From CAVSIS01 sp963814875 (GTDB lineage: Bacteria > Acidobacteriota > Thermoanaerobaculia > Thermoanaerobaculales > Sulfomarinibacteraceae), in contig CAWFFJ010000026.1 of assembly GCA_963814875.1 (NCBI GenBank), positions 1-64,000 on the forward strand: a DNA stretch of 64,000 bases, given 5' to 3'. Positions 9,973 through 17,967 of this stretch are shown in pieces (position 1 is the first letter of the stretch; each line of letters starts with the position of its first letter). The notes under the pieces were generated by a model. It was given only the letters and a program-made list of their open reading frames with translations, was not told where the DNA came from and did no database searches. Made by a program: the position numbers and the translations under genes.

Positions 9973-10266
9973 TCAGATGCCGAGCCAGTTCGGGAGGTCG
10001 GCGATCGAGTCGAGCATGGCGTCCGCGGGGTGGTCGGCGAGGTCGGCCTCGCGAAAAGACCCCGTGCGCACCGCGATCCCCAGACAGCCGACCGCGTGCG
10101 CGCCGCGGATGTCGGTCTCGACGTTGTCGCCGACCACTGCGATCCGGTTCCGGGCCGCGCGGAGCTCGGCCACCGTGTTCGCAGCGCCGGGAATCGCACC
10201 GTCAGCTTGGTACAGAGTGCCGTCGAAGTCGATGAGGCAGGCGTCGACGCAGGGCACGAGGGTCAC
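9973..10266 (-). pseudogene. Internally deleted HAD-IIA (NagD/HDHD2-like) phosphatase remnant
   Basis: These 97 codons encode only the two ends of a HAD-IIA phosphatase, which is normally about 250-270 residues. Motif I (LIDFDGTLY, D13 and D15) and the start of the fold run to about residue 40. The reading frame then jumps straight to motif IV (VVGDNVETDIRGA, D47 and D52) and the usual C-terminus (GIAVRTGSF). Motif II, the motif III lysine and the whole C2 cap are missing, so phosphatase activity is unlikely. The frame is intact across the junction near 10146. The GTG start overlaps the upstream gene's stop (GTGA). Confidence 0.75.
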
Positions 10267-10769
10267 CGAAGGAGGCGGTCGAGATCGACCGCCTCGAGGT
10301 CCGCCTGGACCGAGGCCGCGTGGATTGCCGGCGACTGCAGCCACAGCAGAAGCGAATCGTGGCGGAAGAAGAGGTGCTCCAGCCCGAGGCCGGACGTTCG
10401 GAAGCGGGCCGTGCTCCCCATCTCGCCGACCTCGACCGGCGTGAACACCGCGTTGCCCTTCGCGAGCTTCATCGCCATCCGCATCAGGTCCCTGCGCGCA
10501 GCCTCCGGGTCCGGGTAGCGGGTCACATACAGTGTGGTGGCGTCGCCGACGTCGCCGTAGGTGGCAATCGCGTGCGAGACAGCGGGCAGCGGCACCCCGT
10601 GGAGCGCCTCGACCGCCTTTCTCGCCTCGTCGCCGTCGACGACCCGGGTCAGGGGCAGTCCGCCGAGGACGAGCGGAAGCCCGTTGTCGCGCTGGCCGCA
10701 GGACACGACCAGGAGGGCAGCCGCAAAGACCGTCAGGAAGCGGGCGCGGGGAACTGGTCCGCTCGCCAT
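10263..10769 (-). CDS. Putative lipoprotein of unknown function
   Basis: This 168-residue protein begins with a basic n-region and a hydrophobic core ending in LLVVSC, a plausible lipobox, so it is probably lipid-anchored after signal peptidase II cleavage. The mature part has mixed alpha/beta composition (ATTLYVTRYPD, GLEHLFFRHDSLLLWL) and no family I recognise. ATG 10769 is chosen because GGAGG precedes it at good spacing. In-frame codons further upstream would bury the signal peptide. It is coupled (GTGA) to the HAD remnant. Confidence 0.65.
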   Translation of the reverse strand: MASGPVPRARFLTVFAAALLVVSCGQRDNGLPLVLGGLPLTRVVDGDEARKAVEALHGVPLPAVSHAIATYGDVGDATTLYVTRYPDPEAARRDLMRMAMKLAKGNAVFTPVEVGEMGSTARFRTSGLGLEHLFFRHDSLLLWLQSPAIHAASVQADLEAVDLDRLLR

Positions 10770-11095
10770 AGGGATTCCTCCGGAGTCGAGCCGACCGGAC
10801 GGTGGCCCGCCCGCGGTCGAGTATGGCACGAGCCGCTCGGTGAGGAGTGCTCTTGCGATGCAGGATCGCACGCGGCCAGCGCGTCCCTAGGACCGGTCGG
10901 AACGCAGGCCCAAGGTGGTGGGACCTGCAGGCTGGCGAGCCCGCACCGCACAGGGCCGGCGCGTTCGCGCACCAACTCTCTGGTATACGGAATACCTCTC
11001 GTGGCGGGCGTGGTGCTGGCCAATCTCCCACATGGCGTCCTCCGCGGTCCGCGCCGCCCTCTCCCGGGATGAGCGGGGCAGGGTAGACTCGCGCC
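10770..11095. other. 326-bp divergent spacer without a recognised gene
   Basis: This stretch separates the minus-strand lipoprotein gene from crcB. It should hold both promoters, but I see no convincing -35/-10 pair. A short palindrome GGTAT-ACGGA-ATACC lies around 10982-10996. The 16-base string at 10920-10935 repeats 9911-9926 with one mismatch, so the lipoprotein/HAD pair lies between two direct copies. No fluoride-riboswitch core could be recognised upstream of crcB. Confidence 0.4.
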
Positions 11096-11479
11096 GTGGC
11101 GATCCGGCTGCTCGTTGTCGCTATAGGAGGGGCCGTGGGTGCTGTCGCGCGCTACCTGGTGTCCGGCTGGGTGGCGCAGGCGGCGCGCGGATCGTCCTTC
11201 CCGTGGGGAACCCTGGTGGTGAACGTCGTCGGCGCACTGCTGCTCGGTCTGGTCATGGGTGCCGCCGCGACCGGCCGGCTGATGGTCGCGCCGGAGCTGC
11301 GCCTGCTGATCGCGGTCGGCGTGCTCGGAGCGTTCACGACCTTCTCGACCTTGAGCTACGAGACGCTTGAGGCGCTCCGGGTGGGGGCCGTCGGAGTCGC
11401 CTTCGCAAACCTGACCGTCAGCCTGGTCGTCGGCCTCGGCGCATGCTGGATAGGGCTGCGCCTCGGAGGCCGACTGTGA
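11096..11479 (+). CDS. crcB: Fluoride ion channel CrcB/Fluc
   Basis: This 127-residue inner-membrane protein with four hydrophobic segments matches Fluc channels, which export toxic fluoride as dual-topology dimers. Visible motifs are GGAVGAVARYLVS at residues 11-23, GTLVVNVVGALLLG, and the FTTFSTLSYET box with the pore phenylalanines and serine/threonine track. The start is GTG at 11096. A DUF190 gene follows after 43 bases, a common pairing for crcB. Confidence 0.93.
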   Translation: MAIRLLVVAIGGAVGAVARYLVSGWVAQAARGSSFPWGTLVVNVVGALLLGLVMGAAATGRLMVAPELRLLIAVGVLGAFTTFSTLSYETLEALRVGAVGVAFANLTVSLVVGLGACWIGLRLGGRL

Positions 11480-11522
11480 CACCGCAGCCGCGCGATCCGT
11501 CGGCCGCATCGGGAGGTGGAGC

Positions 11523-11882
11523 GTGAACGCGATCCGAGGCGAGGGCAAGCTGATCCGGATCTTCGTTGGCGAGGCCGACCGCTTCCGCGGGCGGCCGTTC
11601 TTCGAGGGCGTGGTACTTGCCGCACGTGAAATGGGGCTCGGCGGAGCGACGGTGCTGCGTGGCGTGCAGGGCTTCGGCGCCAACTCAGTGCTTCACACCT
11701 CCCGACTGTTGCGCCTGTCCGAAGATCTGCCGGTGGTGGTGGAGATCGTCGAGATGGCCGAGCGGATCGAGCCGTTCGTGCGCCACGTCGAGTCGATGTT
11801 TGATGAGGCCGGCTGCGGCGGTCTGGTGACCCTCGAGCGCGCCGAGGTCATCCGTTACAGCGCGACCCGACGGAAAGGGTAG
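11523..11882 (+). CDS. DUF190 domain protein
   Basis: This 119-residue single-domain protein matches DUF190, a PII-like ferredoxin fold. The start GEGKLIRIFVGEADRFRGRPFFEGVVLAARE and the loop VLRGVQGFGANS are typical. DUF190 genes are often found beside crcB and are presumed to modulate or support fluoride resistance, but no mechanism is established. The GTG start at 11523 is preceded by GGAGGTGG. It lies in a two-gene unit with crcB. Confidence 0.88.
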   Translation: MNAIRGEGKLIRIFVGEADRFRGRPFFEGVVLAAREMGLGGATVLRGVQGFGANSVLHTSRLLRLSEDLPVVVEIVEMAERIEPFVRHVESMFDEAGCGGLVTLERAEVIRYSATRRKG

Positions 11883-11957
11883 CAGCTCGTGTCGACGAGC
11901 CCCCTCATCGACCCTTCCTCGATGTGTACTTGACCAGGGGCTCGGCGATACGAGGTG

Positions 11958-12719
11958 CTAGCCCTGACGGACCTGGATCCGGATGCCGCTCGAGGGCGAC
12001 CTGTCGCGGTCCACCAGTCCGAGCTCGAGGAAGGCGTAGAGGATGCGCGCGTTGAGGCCGGCGCTGAGCGGACCCTGCTCGCACAGCTCGACCAGCGGAC
12101 GCTTGCCGTTCACCATGTCGAGGAGCTGCTGCTCCGCAGTCTCCAGCCGCAGGCCCGAGAGGTGGGAGGGGCGAGGAAGGGTGACGAAGATGGAGGTCCG
12201 ACCGCCGAGCTGAGTCGTGACCCGACGAGCATCGGCGATTCGCTTACAGCCTGAGAGTATCGCGCGCGGGGTCGGGATCTTGATTTTGTAGACCTCGTCG
12301 TCGCGGAAGCGGCCGACCTTGAACTGGACCTGCCCTTTCTCCCAGTTGAAGAGATTCCACAGGATCGTCTGGACCTGCTCGCGCACCGCGGCACCGAGCT
12401 CATCGGCGGTGAGGAAGCCCATCTGGACCAAGATCGTCCCATGTCGTTTGCCGGGCGAGCGCAGCAACTCGTCGGTGGAGACCCGGTGCTGAGCGTTGGT
12501 GATCCTACCCTCGCGCAGGAGGTAGTCGCCGAGCGACTCTCCTCGGTCGGTTGAGGTCGCGAAGATCACGTCACCGTCGATGAAGTAGACCCGGCGGGCT
12601 TCTTCGCGTCGAGTCACCTCCATGACGCCGGGGACCCCGTGGCGATGGATGGTCGCGAGCATGGCTGGCAGCGGTTGCTCCGCCAGATTGCCGCGAAAGA
12701 TGAACTCCTCATCCGCCAT
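11958..12719 (-). CDS. DUF4388 (PATAN-type) protein
   Basis: This 253-residue protein begins with a DUF4388 domain (about 1-105): FRGNLAEQPLPAMLATIHR, then GVMEVTRREEARRVYFIDGDVIFA. A second region (about 105-165) includes LWNLFNWEKGQVQF. The remainder is helical and may contain a winged helix. DUF4388 proteins are common in Myxococcota and Acidobacteriota, often tied to gliding, pili or signalling. No enzymatic motif is visible. A GAAGGGG stretch precedes the ATG. It lies downstream of tRNA-Sec on the same strand. Confidence 0.75.
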   Translation of the reverse strand: MADEEFIFRGNLAEQPLPAMLATIHRHGVPGVMEVTRREEARRVYFIDGDVIFATSTDRGESLGDYLLREGRITNAQHRVSTDELLRSPGKRHGTILVQMGFLTADELGAAVREQVQTILWNLFNWEKGQVQFKVGRFRDDEVYKIKIPTPRAILSGCKRIADARRVTTQLGGRTSIFVTLPRPSHLSGLRLETAEQQLLDMVNGKRPLVELCEQGPLSAGLNARILYAFLELGLVDRDRSPSSGIRIQVRQG

Positions 12720-12748
12720 CCGCCGCCCCTTCGTGAACCGGAGAGAGG

Positions 12749-12847
12749 TGGCGGAAGCGCAAGGGAATCGAACCCTCCGACCGACCCGCCGAGGGCCGGC
12801 CCAACGGATTTGAAGTCCGCGGAAGCCACCAGGCCCCGTGCGCCTCC
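12749..12847 (-). tRNA. selC: tRNA-Sec (UCA)
   Basis: This is a selenocysteine tRNA of 96 bases plus encoded CCA. The 8-bp acceptor stem GGAGGCGC pairs with GCGCTTCC, followed by discriminator G and CCA. The anticodon loop CTTCAAA (anticodon complement at 12811-12813) is flanked by the GGACTTCAAATCC pattern of bacterial selC. A long variable arm built on GGCCGGCCC and a TTCGATTCC T-loop follow. The 8-bp acceptor and the UCA anticodon separate it from a tRNA-Ser. It implies that SelA, SelB and selenoproteins are encoded elsewhere; none is in this window. Confidence 0.95.
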
Positions 12848-12872
12848 ACCCAGAGGGCGATCTTACCACCGA

Positions 12873-12902
12873 TTGACAGTCGGGCCCGGCTTCTGGTAGA
12901 AC
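12873..12902 (+). promoter_or_regulatory. Candidate sigma70 promoter for tRNA-Ala
   Basis: TTGACA at 12873-12878 is followed after 18 bases by TAGAAC at 12897-12902. Transcription would begin a few bases before the mature tRNA at 12916. The -35 is a perfect match and the -10 matches four of six. Confidence 0.55.
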
Positions 12903-12915
12903 GACCCTCCCAGGT

Positions 12916-12971
<56 letters not shown>

Positions 12972-12991
<20 letters not shown>

Positions 12992-13050
12992 GCTCTTCAC
13001 CAGCCCGCCTTTGGCGGGCTGTTTTCGTACTGGTGGAGCCGAACGGGATC
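12972..13050. repeat. Inverted copy of the tRNA-Ala 3' end around its terminator
   Basis: The last part of tRNA-Ala, from inside the T-arm through the CCA (12972-12992), is repeated exactly in reverse complement at 13030-13050, 21 of 21 bases. The terminator hairpin sits between the two arms. The right arm cannot be a working tRNA because no acceptor 5' half or anticodon arm accompanies it. Confidence 0.8.
13001..13025 (+). terminator. Rho-independent terminator after tRNA-Ala
   Basis: CAGCCCGCC (13001-13009) pairs with GGCGGGCTG (13013-13021) around a TTT loop, and TTTT follows. The nine-base-pair GC-rich stem and T-run are a classic intrinsic terminator about ten bases after the tRNA CCA. 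Confidence 0.85.
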
Positions 13051-13285
13051 CCGCCTTCGGCGGCTCACGGCCTGCGGCCGTGGGGCCCCGCCGAGATGAG
13101 CGCGGTGGCTGTAGGCCGCCCCCCTCCCTCTGCGACCCCCTCGGCCACAGCCACCAGCGCTCCCTTCGGCGTGGTCGATCCCGATAGTGCGCTCCGGCAG
13201 CGTTGACCACCGCCTTTGGCGGGCTGTTTTCGTGTTGGTGGAACCGATCGGGATCTCGCCTTCGGTGACACACGGCCTCGGGCCG
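13006..13285. repeat. Duplicated terminator plus tRNA-3'-end unit (two copies, 205 bp apart)
   Basis: Positions 13006-13080 and 13211-13285 align without gaps at about 65 of 75 bases. Each copy has a CGCC-TTT-GGCG hairpin, GGGCTGTTTTCG, then an inverted tRNA 3'-end-like string ending GGGATC. Copy 1 also has a CCGCC-TTC-GGCGG hairpin (13051-13063) and CACGGCC-TGC-GGCCGTG (13066-13082), both looser in copy 2. In copy 2 the tRNA-like arm has drifted from tRNA-Ala. I see no coding gene here. Confidence 0.7.
13100..13160. repeat. Inverted repeat between the two duplicated units
   Basis: GCGC and GGTGGCTGT with GGCC in arm 13100-13118 are repeated in reverse complement in arm 13142-13160, with one unpaired base on each side. 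The loop is 23 bases of pyrimidine-rich DNA. It sits exactly between the two copies of the terminator/tRNA-end unit. Confidence 0.6.
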
Positions 13286-13336
13286 CGGTGACGCACCCGG
13301 ACCGGCGAGTGGCGCGACGCCGCCTACGACGCCGGG

Positions 13337-14236
13337 TCAGGTGGTTCGCACGGGCAGCGAGCCGGGGAACCGGTTCGGTTCGGGGGCCTCGATCTGGACG
13401 GTGGAATGCTCGATGTCGAACCGGTCGTGCAGCACCTCACGGATCCGCCACAGCAGGTTCGCGGGCGCATCGGGAGTCGGAACGACGTGGACCGAAAGCG
13501 AGATGAACCCGCTGGTGATGGTCCACACGTGGAGGTCGTGAAGCTCGGCAACGCCTACGAGGCCGAGCAGGGTCGCCTCGATCTCGCGGGTGTCGAGGCC
13601 GGCCGGTGCCGCCTCGAGCAGCACGTTGACGGAGTCCCGCAGCAGTGACCACGCCGACCACACCACGAGCAGCGCGATCAGCACTGAGGCGACCGGGTCA
13701 AGCCAGCGCCAGCCGAGGGCCCAGATCAGAGCTCCGGCGACGATCGCCTGAACGCTGCCCAGGGTGTCGGTGAGCACGTGCAGCCAGGCGCCGCGTACGT
13801 TGAGAGAGTCTTCCCGACCACCGTGGAGCAGCCACAGGCCGGCGAGGTTGACCACCAGGCCACCTGATGCGACCACCACCATCAGCCCCCCGCGGACCTC
13901 GGGTGGGCTCTGGAACCGCTGCCACGCCTCGACCACGATGAACGTGGCGATCGCGACCAGCGCCGCGCCGTTTGCGAGCGCCGCCAGGATCTCCGCTCGG
14001 TGGTAGCCGTAGGTGTGCTCGGCAGTGCGCGGCCGACGGGCGATCCACATCGCCGCGAGGGCCAGGGCGAGAGACGCCGCATCGGACAGCATGTGGCCGG
14101 CATCGGCGAGCAGGGCCAGGGAGTTGGAGAGCACGCCGCCGACGACCTCCGCGCCCATGTAAACGACGACAAGGCCCAGCGTCCAGCCGAGGCGGCGGAC
14201 GCTCGACGCGCGTGACGGCTCGTGACGGTGACTCAC
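13337..14236 (-). CDS. Cation diffusion facilitator (Zn/Cd/Co efflux, CzcD-like)
   Basis: This 299-residue inner-membrane antiporter exports divalent metals, most often zinc, in exchange for protons. Six hydrophobic segments are visible. The metal-site residues appear as HMLSDAASL in TM2 (about 48-56) and HVLTDTLGS in TM5, the H-x3-D and H-x3-D pattern of zinc-type CDFs. A cytoplasmic C-terminal domain (about 205-290, AELHDLHVWTI) is present. The start is GTG, preceded by GGAGGAG. It stands alone downstream of the pil operon. Confidence 0.92.
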   Translation of the reverse strand: MSHRHEPSRASSVRRLGWTLGLVVVYMGAEVVGGVLSNSLALLADAGHMLSDAASLALALAAMWIARRPRTAEHTYGYHRAEILAALANGAALVAIATFIVVEAWQRFQSPPEVRGGLMVVVASGGLVVNLAGLWLLHGGREDSLNVRGAWLHVLTDTLGSVQAIVAGALIWALGWRWLDPVASVLIALLVVWSAWSLLRDSVNVLLEAAPAGLDTREIEATLLGLVGVAELHDLHVWTITSGFISLSVHVVPTPDAPANLLWRIREVLHDRFDIEHSTVQIEAPEPNRFPGSLPVRTT

Positions 14237-14378
14237 TCGCTCTCCTCCGAGCCAGGATAACCTCGGCCGCGGCGACGTCCGCTCGACGGGACGCCGGGGG
14301 TCATGGGAGCGCTCCGCTCGTGAGCACGAGCCGAGCGCGCTGACGGCGACATCCGCAGCACATCGGCGTCAGAGATCG

Positions 14379-14924
14379 TCACCGGCTTCCGGGGCCGGTC
14401 GATTCCTCCGGATAGCCGGGCACGTTCGTGAAGGCGAGGACCGAACCAGCCGTGGTGCCGTGGCGGGCTGCGGTTCCTGCGGCAAGCTCGAGCACTGCGG
14501 AGGCGGGTGCGCCCGGTGAGTACTGCGGACACGGCTCATCCCGGCACGGAGGCAGGCTCGCGAGGACCTCGACGACGGCGCCGTGGGCGTCGAGGAAGAC
14601 CAGGTCGAGGGCCACCCAGGTGTTCTTCATCCACAGGCTGGGCCGCGACGGACGAGCGAGGACGAACAGCATCCCCTGATCCTCTGGAAGCGAGGCGCGG
14701 TACATCAGGCCCTCGGCCTTCTCCGCGTCCGTCTCGGGCACCTCGAGGGAGACCGCGAACCCGTCCGGAAGGGTCGCCTGCGGGAGGTCGGCGATCGCCG
14801 CAGCGGGTGCCGTCGACCGCACAGGCGGAGGAGGAGCGTCGGGAGCGGCACAGCCGGCGACGACGCCGACGGTGATGAGCAGCAGGTACATCCTGAGGAT
14901 CCGGGTGCAACGGCGGGGGATCAC
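14379..14924 (-). CDS. DUF192 lipoprotein
   Basis: This 181-residue protein has a basic n-region, a hydrophobic core and a lipobox VVAGC (C25), so it is likely anchored to a membrane. A Pro/Ala-rich linker is followed by a DUF192 domain (about 50-170) with VPETDAEKAEGLMYRASLPEDQGMLF and SLWMKNTWVALDLVFLD, which are typical for the family. Function is unknown. The GTG start overlaps the pilR stop by four bases. An internal ATG at 14891 would lose the basic signal residues, so GTG is preferred. Confidence 0.85.
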   Translation of the reverse strand: MIPRRCTRILRMYLLLITVGVVAGCAAPDAPPPPVRSTAPAAAIADLPQATLPDGFAVSLEVPETDAEKAEGLMYRASLPEDQGMLFVLARPSRPSLWMKNTWVALDLVFLDAHGAVVEVLASLPPCRDEPCPQYSPGAPASAVLELAAGTAARHGTTAGSVLAFTNVPGYPEESTGPGSR

Positions 14925-16285
14925 GGCTCCTCCTCGCGGGCGAGGCCGAGCTTCTCGGCGTGGTATCGGAAGGCGCGGTACGAGAGGCGCAGCAGCTCGG
15001 CGGCTCGCTTCTGCTGCCCGCCGGTGTGCTCGAGGGCCTGCCGCATCAGTGACCGGCGAAGATCATTGATGAACTCCTCGAGGTCGATTCCGGCCTCGGG
15101 AAGGGCGACCTGGTCGGCCGGGGGATCGCCCGGGGTCCCGCGCAGGTGCTCGGGCAGGCTCCCCGAGGTGATGAGCTCACTCGGTTCGAGTGCCACCGTC
15201 CGCTCGACGATGTTCTCGAGCTCGCGCACGTTGCCGGGCCATTCGTACGCCTGCAGAACGCGGATCGCATCGTCGGTCAGGCGCTTGGCCGGGAGCCCAA
15301 AGCGCTCGCAGGTGCGGATGACAAAGTGCCGTGCGAGGTTGGGGATGTCGTCGCCGCGGCGGCGCAGCGGGGGCAGGTGCAGGTGGAGAACGTTGAGGCG
15401 ATAGAACAGATCCTCCCGGAAGCGGCCGGACCCAACGTCGGCTTGGAGGTCGCGGTTGGTCGCTGCCAGGACCCGGACGTCGATCTCGTGCTCGCGGTTT
15501 CCGCCGACCGGCCTGACCCGGTGCTCTTGGAGGACGCGCAGGAGCTTGACCTGCATCGCGAGGGTCAGCTCGCCGACCTCGTCGAGGAACACAGTGCCGT
15601 TGTTCGCTTGGGTGAAGAGACCGACGTGGTCGCGAACCGCGCCGGTGAAGGAGCCGCGCGCGTGGCCGAACAGCTCGGACTCGAGCAGTCCCTCGGGAAG
15701 CGCGCCGCAGTTGACGGTCAGGAACGGGCCTGACGCCTTCGGGGAGCTGGCATGGATCGCCCGGGCGAGGAGCTCCTTGCCGGTGCCGCTCTCACCCGTG
15801 ATCAGGACCGTCGACGGGGTCGCCGCGATCCGGGGCACCAGCGCGAGGATCCGTTGCATTGACAGGCTCACGCCGACGAATTCGGGCAGGACCGGCTCGT
15901 CCTCGGCCGAGGGCGACGGATCCCGTGCCAGCAGCTTGTTGAGGATCAGCTTGAGATCCTCGATGTTGAACGGTTTCGACAGGTACTCCGCGGCGCCGGC
16001 ACGAAGTGACTCGACCGCGTGGTGCGGTGTGGTGTGGGCGGTGATGATGATGAACTTCGCCGCCAGCTGGCGTCGCCGAGACTCGTGAAGGACCTCGAGA
16101 CCGCTTCCATCTGGCAGCCTGAGATCGCACATGACGAGGTCGAACGGTCCGCTCTCGAGCTGCTCAATGCCGGCCGCCACGGAGTCCGCAGTCGCCGTCT
16201 CGTGTCCCTCCTGCTCGAGCAGGATGGTGAGAAACTCCCGTATCGAGCGCTCGTCGTCGACGACCAGTATCCGTGCCCGGCTCAT
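14921..16285 (-). CDS. pilR: Sigma54-dependent response regulator PilR
   Basis: This 454-residue NtrC-class activator probably switches on pilin transcription when phosphorylated by the adjacent sensor. The receiver domain spans 1-120 with D10-D11, phospho-acceptor D54 and K104. The AAA+ domain (about 137-370) has Walker A GESGTGK at 164-170, Walker B FLDEVGE near 233-239 and an arginine-rich sensor. The sigma54-contact loop reads GSFTGA (211-216) rather than GAFTGA. A Fis-type helix-turn-helix closes the protein. ATGA overlap with pilS shows coupling. The pilin gene itself is not in the window. Confidence 0.9.
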   Translation of the reverse strand: MSRARILVVDDERSIREFLTILLEQEGHETATADSVAAGIEQLESGPFDLVMCDLRLPDGSGLEVLHESRRRQLAAKFIIITAHTTPHHAVESLRAGAAEYLSKPFNIEDLKLILNKLLARDPSPSAEDEPVLPEFVGVSLSMQRILALVPRIAATPSTVLITGESGTGKELLARAIHASSPKASGPFLTVNCGALPEGLLESELFGHARGSFTGAVRDHVGLFTQANNGTVFLDEVGELTLAMQVKLLRVLQEHRVRPVGGNREHEIDVRVLAATNRDLQADVGSGRFREDLFYRLNVLHLHLPPLRRRGDDIPNLARHFVIRTCERFGLPAKRLTDDAIRVLQAYEWPGNVRELENIVERTVALEPSELITSGSLPEHLRGTPGDPPADQVALPEAGIDLEEFINDLRRSLMRQALEHTGGQQKRAAELLRLSYRAFRYHAEKLGLAREEEP

Positions 16286-17967
16286 CCCACCTCCCGGTAC
16301 AGCGGCAGCTCGACCGTGATCGTCGTCCCTCCGCCTGGGGTGCTGTCAATCTCCACCGAACCGCCGTGCTCGTCAACCACGGTATAGACGATCGCGAGAC
16401 CGAGGCCAGTGCCGCCCGGCTGGGTGGTGACGAACGGCTCGAACGCCCGGCGCCGGATCTCCTCCGGCATGCCGCAGCCAGTGTCGATCCACTCGGTGAG
16501 CGCTGCGTTGCCCCGCCGCTTCGCCGTGACGGTCAGGTCGCCGCCATCCGGCATCGCCTGGAGCGCGTTGCGCGCCAGGTTCCAGAACACCTGGCGCAGC
16601 CGGTTCGGGTCGCCGAGCACCGGCAGACGTTCGGGGACCCTGAGCTCGATGTGATGTTTGGGGCCGACCTCCGCCGAGCGCCGGAGGAGATCGACGCCGT
16701 CGCGCAAGATCGAGGACAGGTCGCAGGTCTGCTGGGTGCTCTGGCGGGGCCGCGCGTAGTCCAGGAAGTGGTCGAGGATGGCGGAAAGGCGTCGAGACTC
16801 GTCGACGATGATGTCGAGCAGGCGTCCGCCGGTGCTGCCGCTGCCGCCCATGGAGGCCAGAACCTGGGCGGAACCCGAGATCGAGGCGAGCGGGTTCTTG
16901 ATCTCGTGCGCCATGCGGGCGGACATCTCGCCGACCGCCGCCATGCGCTCCTTCATCCGTCGCGCCTCGGCCTCGCTCTCCATCTCGGACAGATCCTGGA
17001 AGTTGACCACGAAACCGACCGGACGACCGTGGTCGTCGTCCAGTGGACCGATCGACATGCCGAGCCGTACCAGGGTACCCGACAGCTGTGTCTCAAGCCT
17101 GGCCAGGGTGCGAACTGCGGCCAGCTCGCAGAGTCGATCCCAGCGCAGGTCCTCAAGCGGCATCACCTCCTCGACCGCGAGGCCGATGGCGGCCTCGGGG
17201 TCGAGCACCGCAAGGATCCGGGCGCCTGCGGGGTTGAGATGGAGGACACGGCCGTCGCGGTCGAGTGCCGCGATCCCGGCACCCATCGACCGGACGACGT
17301 GGTCGGTGAGGGCGGCGAACTGACTTGCCCGTTGCTGCTCCTCTTCGAGCCGTGAGTGGGCGGCGCTGAGCGACTCCGCGAGGTAGGACACGAGCAGCGC
17401 CACGAGCACGAAACCGACGACGTGGACCAGGAGCTGGAAGAACACCCGCGACGGCGGCAGGACGATCCGCGTGCCGACCAGGTTGGGCGGGATGGGCAGG
17501 ACGCCGAAGACCATCAGGTCCACGAGCAGCCCGTAGACAATCGCCGAAAGACCAGCGATCAGGAACGCGCCGCGGCGCAGGAAGACGGCGGAAACGACGA
17601 TGACCGTCAGGTAGAGGAAGGAGAACGGCGAGTAGAGGCCGCCGGTGGAGTAGACAAAGCCGGTGACGATGCCGATGTCGCCGATCAGCTGCAGCAGCGC
17701 CTGGGTGTCCGGGTTGACCTTCCGCAGGTAGATCACAAGCCACACCAGGGACAGCCCGTAGGTGGCCAGAAAGAGCCCGTAGAGGTTTGAGAGCGGGAGG
17801 ATCATCCGGGTGGTCACCTGGATGATGAGGGCGCCGAGGAACAGAGTGGAGATGACGATCAGCCGTAGGCCGAGCAACATTCGCAGCGCCCGCGGCGTCG
17901 GAGAGCGAAGTGGCGGGGTTCCGGCCCCGCCACGTCGCAGAGAGGCTCTGAACCAGCCTGGGAGCAT
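16282..17967 (-). CDS. pilS: Membrane sensor histidine kinase PilS
   Basis: This 561-residue inner-membrane kinase partners PilR. About six hydrophobic segments cover residues 30-200, followed by a coiled coil (LEEEQQRASQF) and a PAS domain (about 225-330, with GIAALDRDGRVLHLN). The HisKA box is RMAHEIKNPLASISG, and the ATPase N and G boxes are QVFWNLARNALQAMP and GGTGLGLAIVY. Its start shares one base with the pilC stop (TGATG). PilS in Pseudomonas senses pilin in the membrane; the same role is inferred here. Confidence 0.88.
   Translation of the reverse strand: MLPGWFRASLRRGGAGTPPLRSPTPRALRMLLGLRLIVISTLFLGALIIQVTTRMILPLSNLYGLFLATYGLSLVWLVIYLRKVNPDTQALLQLIGDIGIVTGFVYSTGGLYSPFSFLYLTVIVVSAVFLRRGAFLIAGLSAIVYGLLVDLMVFGVLPIPPNLVGTRIVLPPSRVFFQLLVHVVGFVLVALLVSYLAESLSAAHSRLEEEQQRASQFAALTDHVVRSMGAGIAALDRDGRVLHLNPAGARILAVLDPEAAIGLAVEEVMPLEDLRWDRLCELAAVRTLARLETQLSGTLVRLGMSIGPLDDDHGRPVGFVVNFQDLSEMESEAEARRMKERMAAVGEMSARMAHEIKNPLASISGSAQVLASMGGSGSTGGRLLDIIVDESRRLSAILDHFLDYARPRQSTQQTCDLSSILRDGVDLLRRSAEVGPKHHIELRVPERLPVLGDPNRLRQVFWNLARNALQAMPDGGDLTVTAKRRGNAALTEWIDTGCGMPEEIRRRAFEPFVTTQPGGTGLGLAIVYTVVDEHGGSVEIDSTPGGGTTITVELPLYREVG

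Noticed and set aside
12749..12847. tRNA-Ser reading of the long-variable-arm tRNA
   Set aside because: The anticodon is TCA and the acceptor stem has eight base pairs, which fits tRNA-Sec and not a serine isoacceptor of normal geometry.
12997..13296. Small minus-strand frames containing tRNA-like strings such as GEIPIGSTNT
   Set aside because: They are translations of tRNA 3' ends and terminators, a known annotation artefact.
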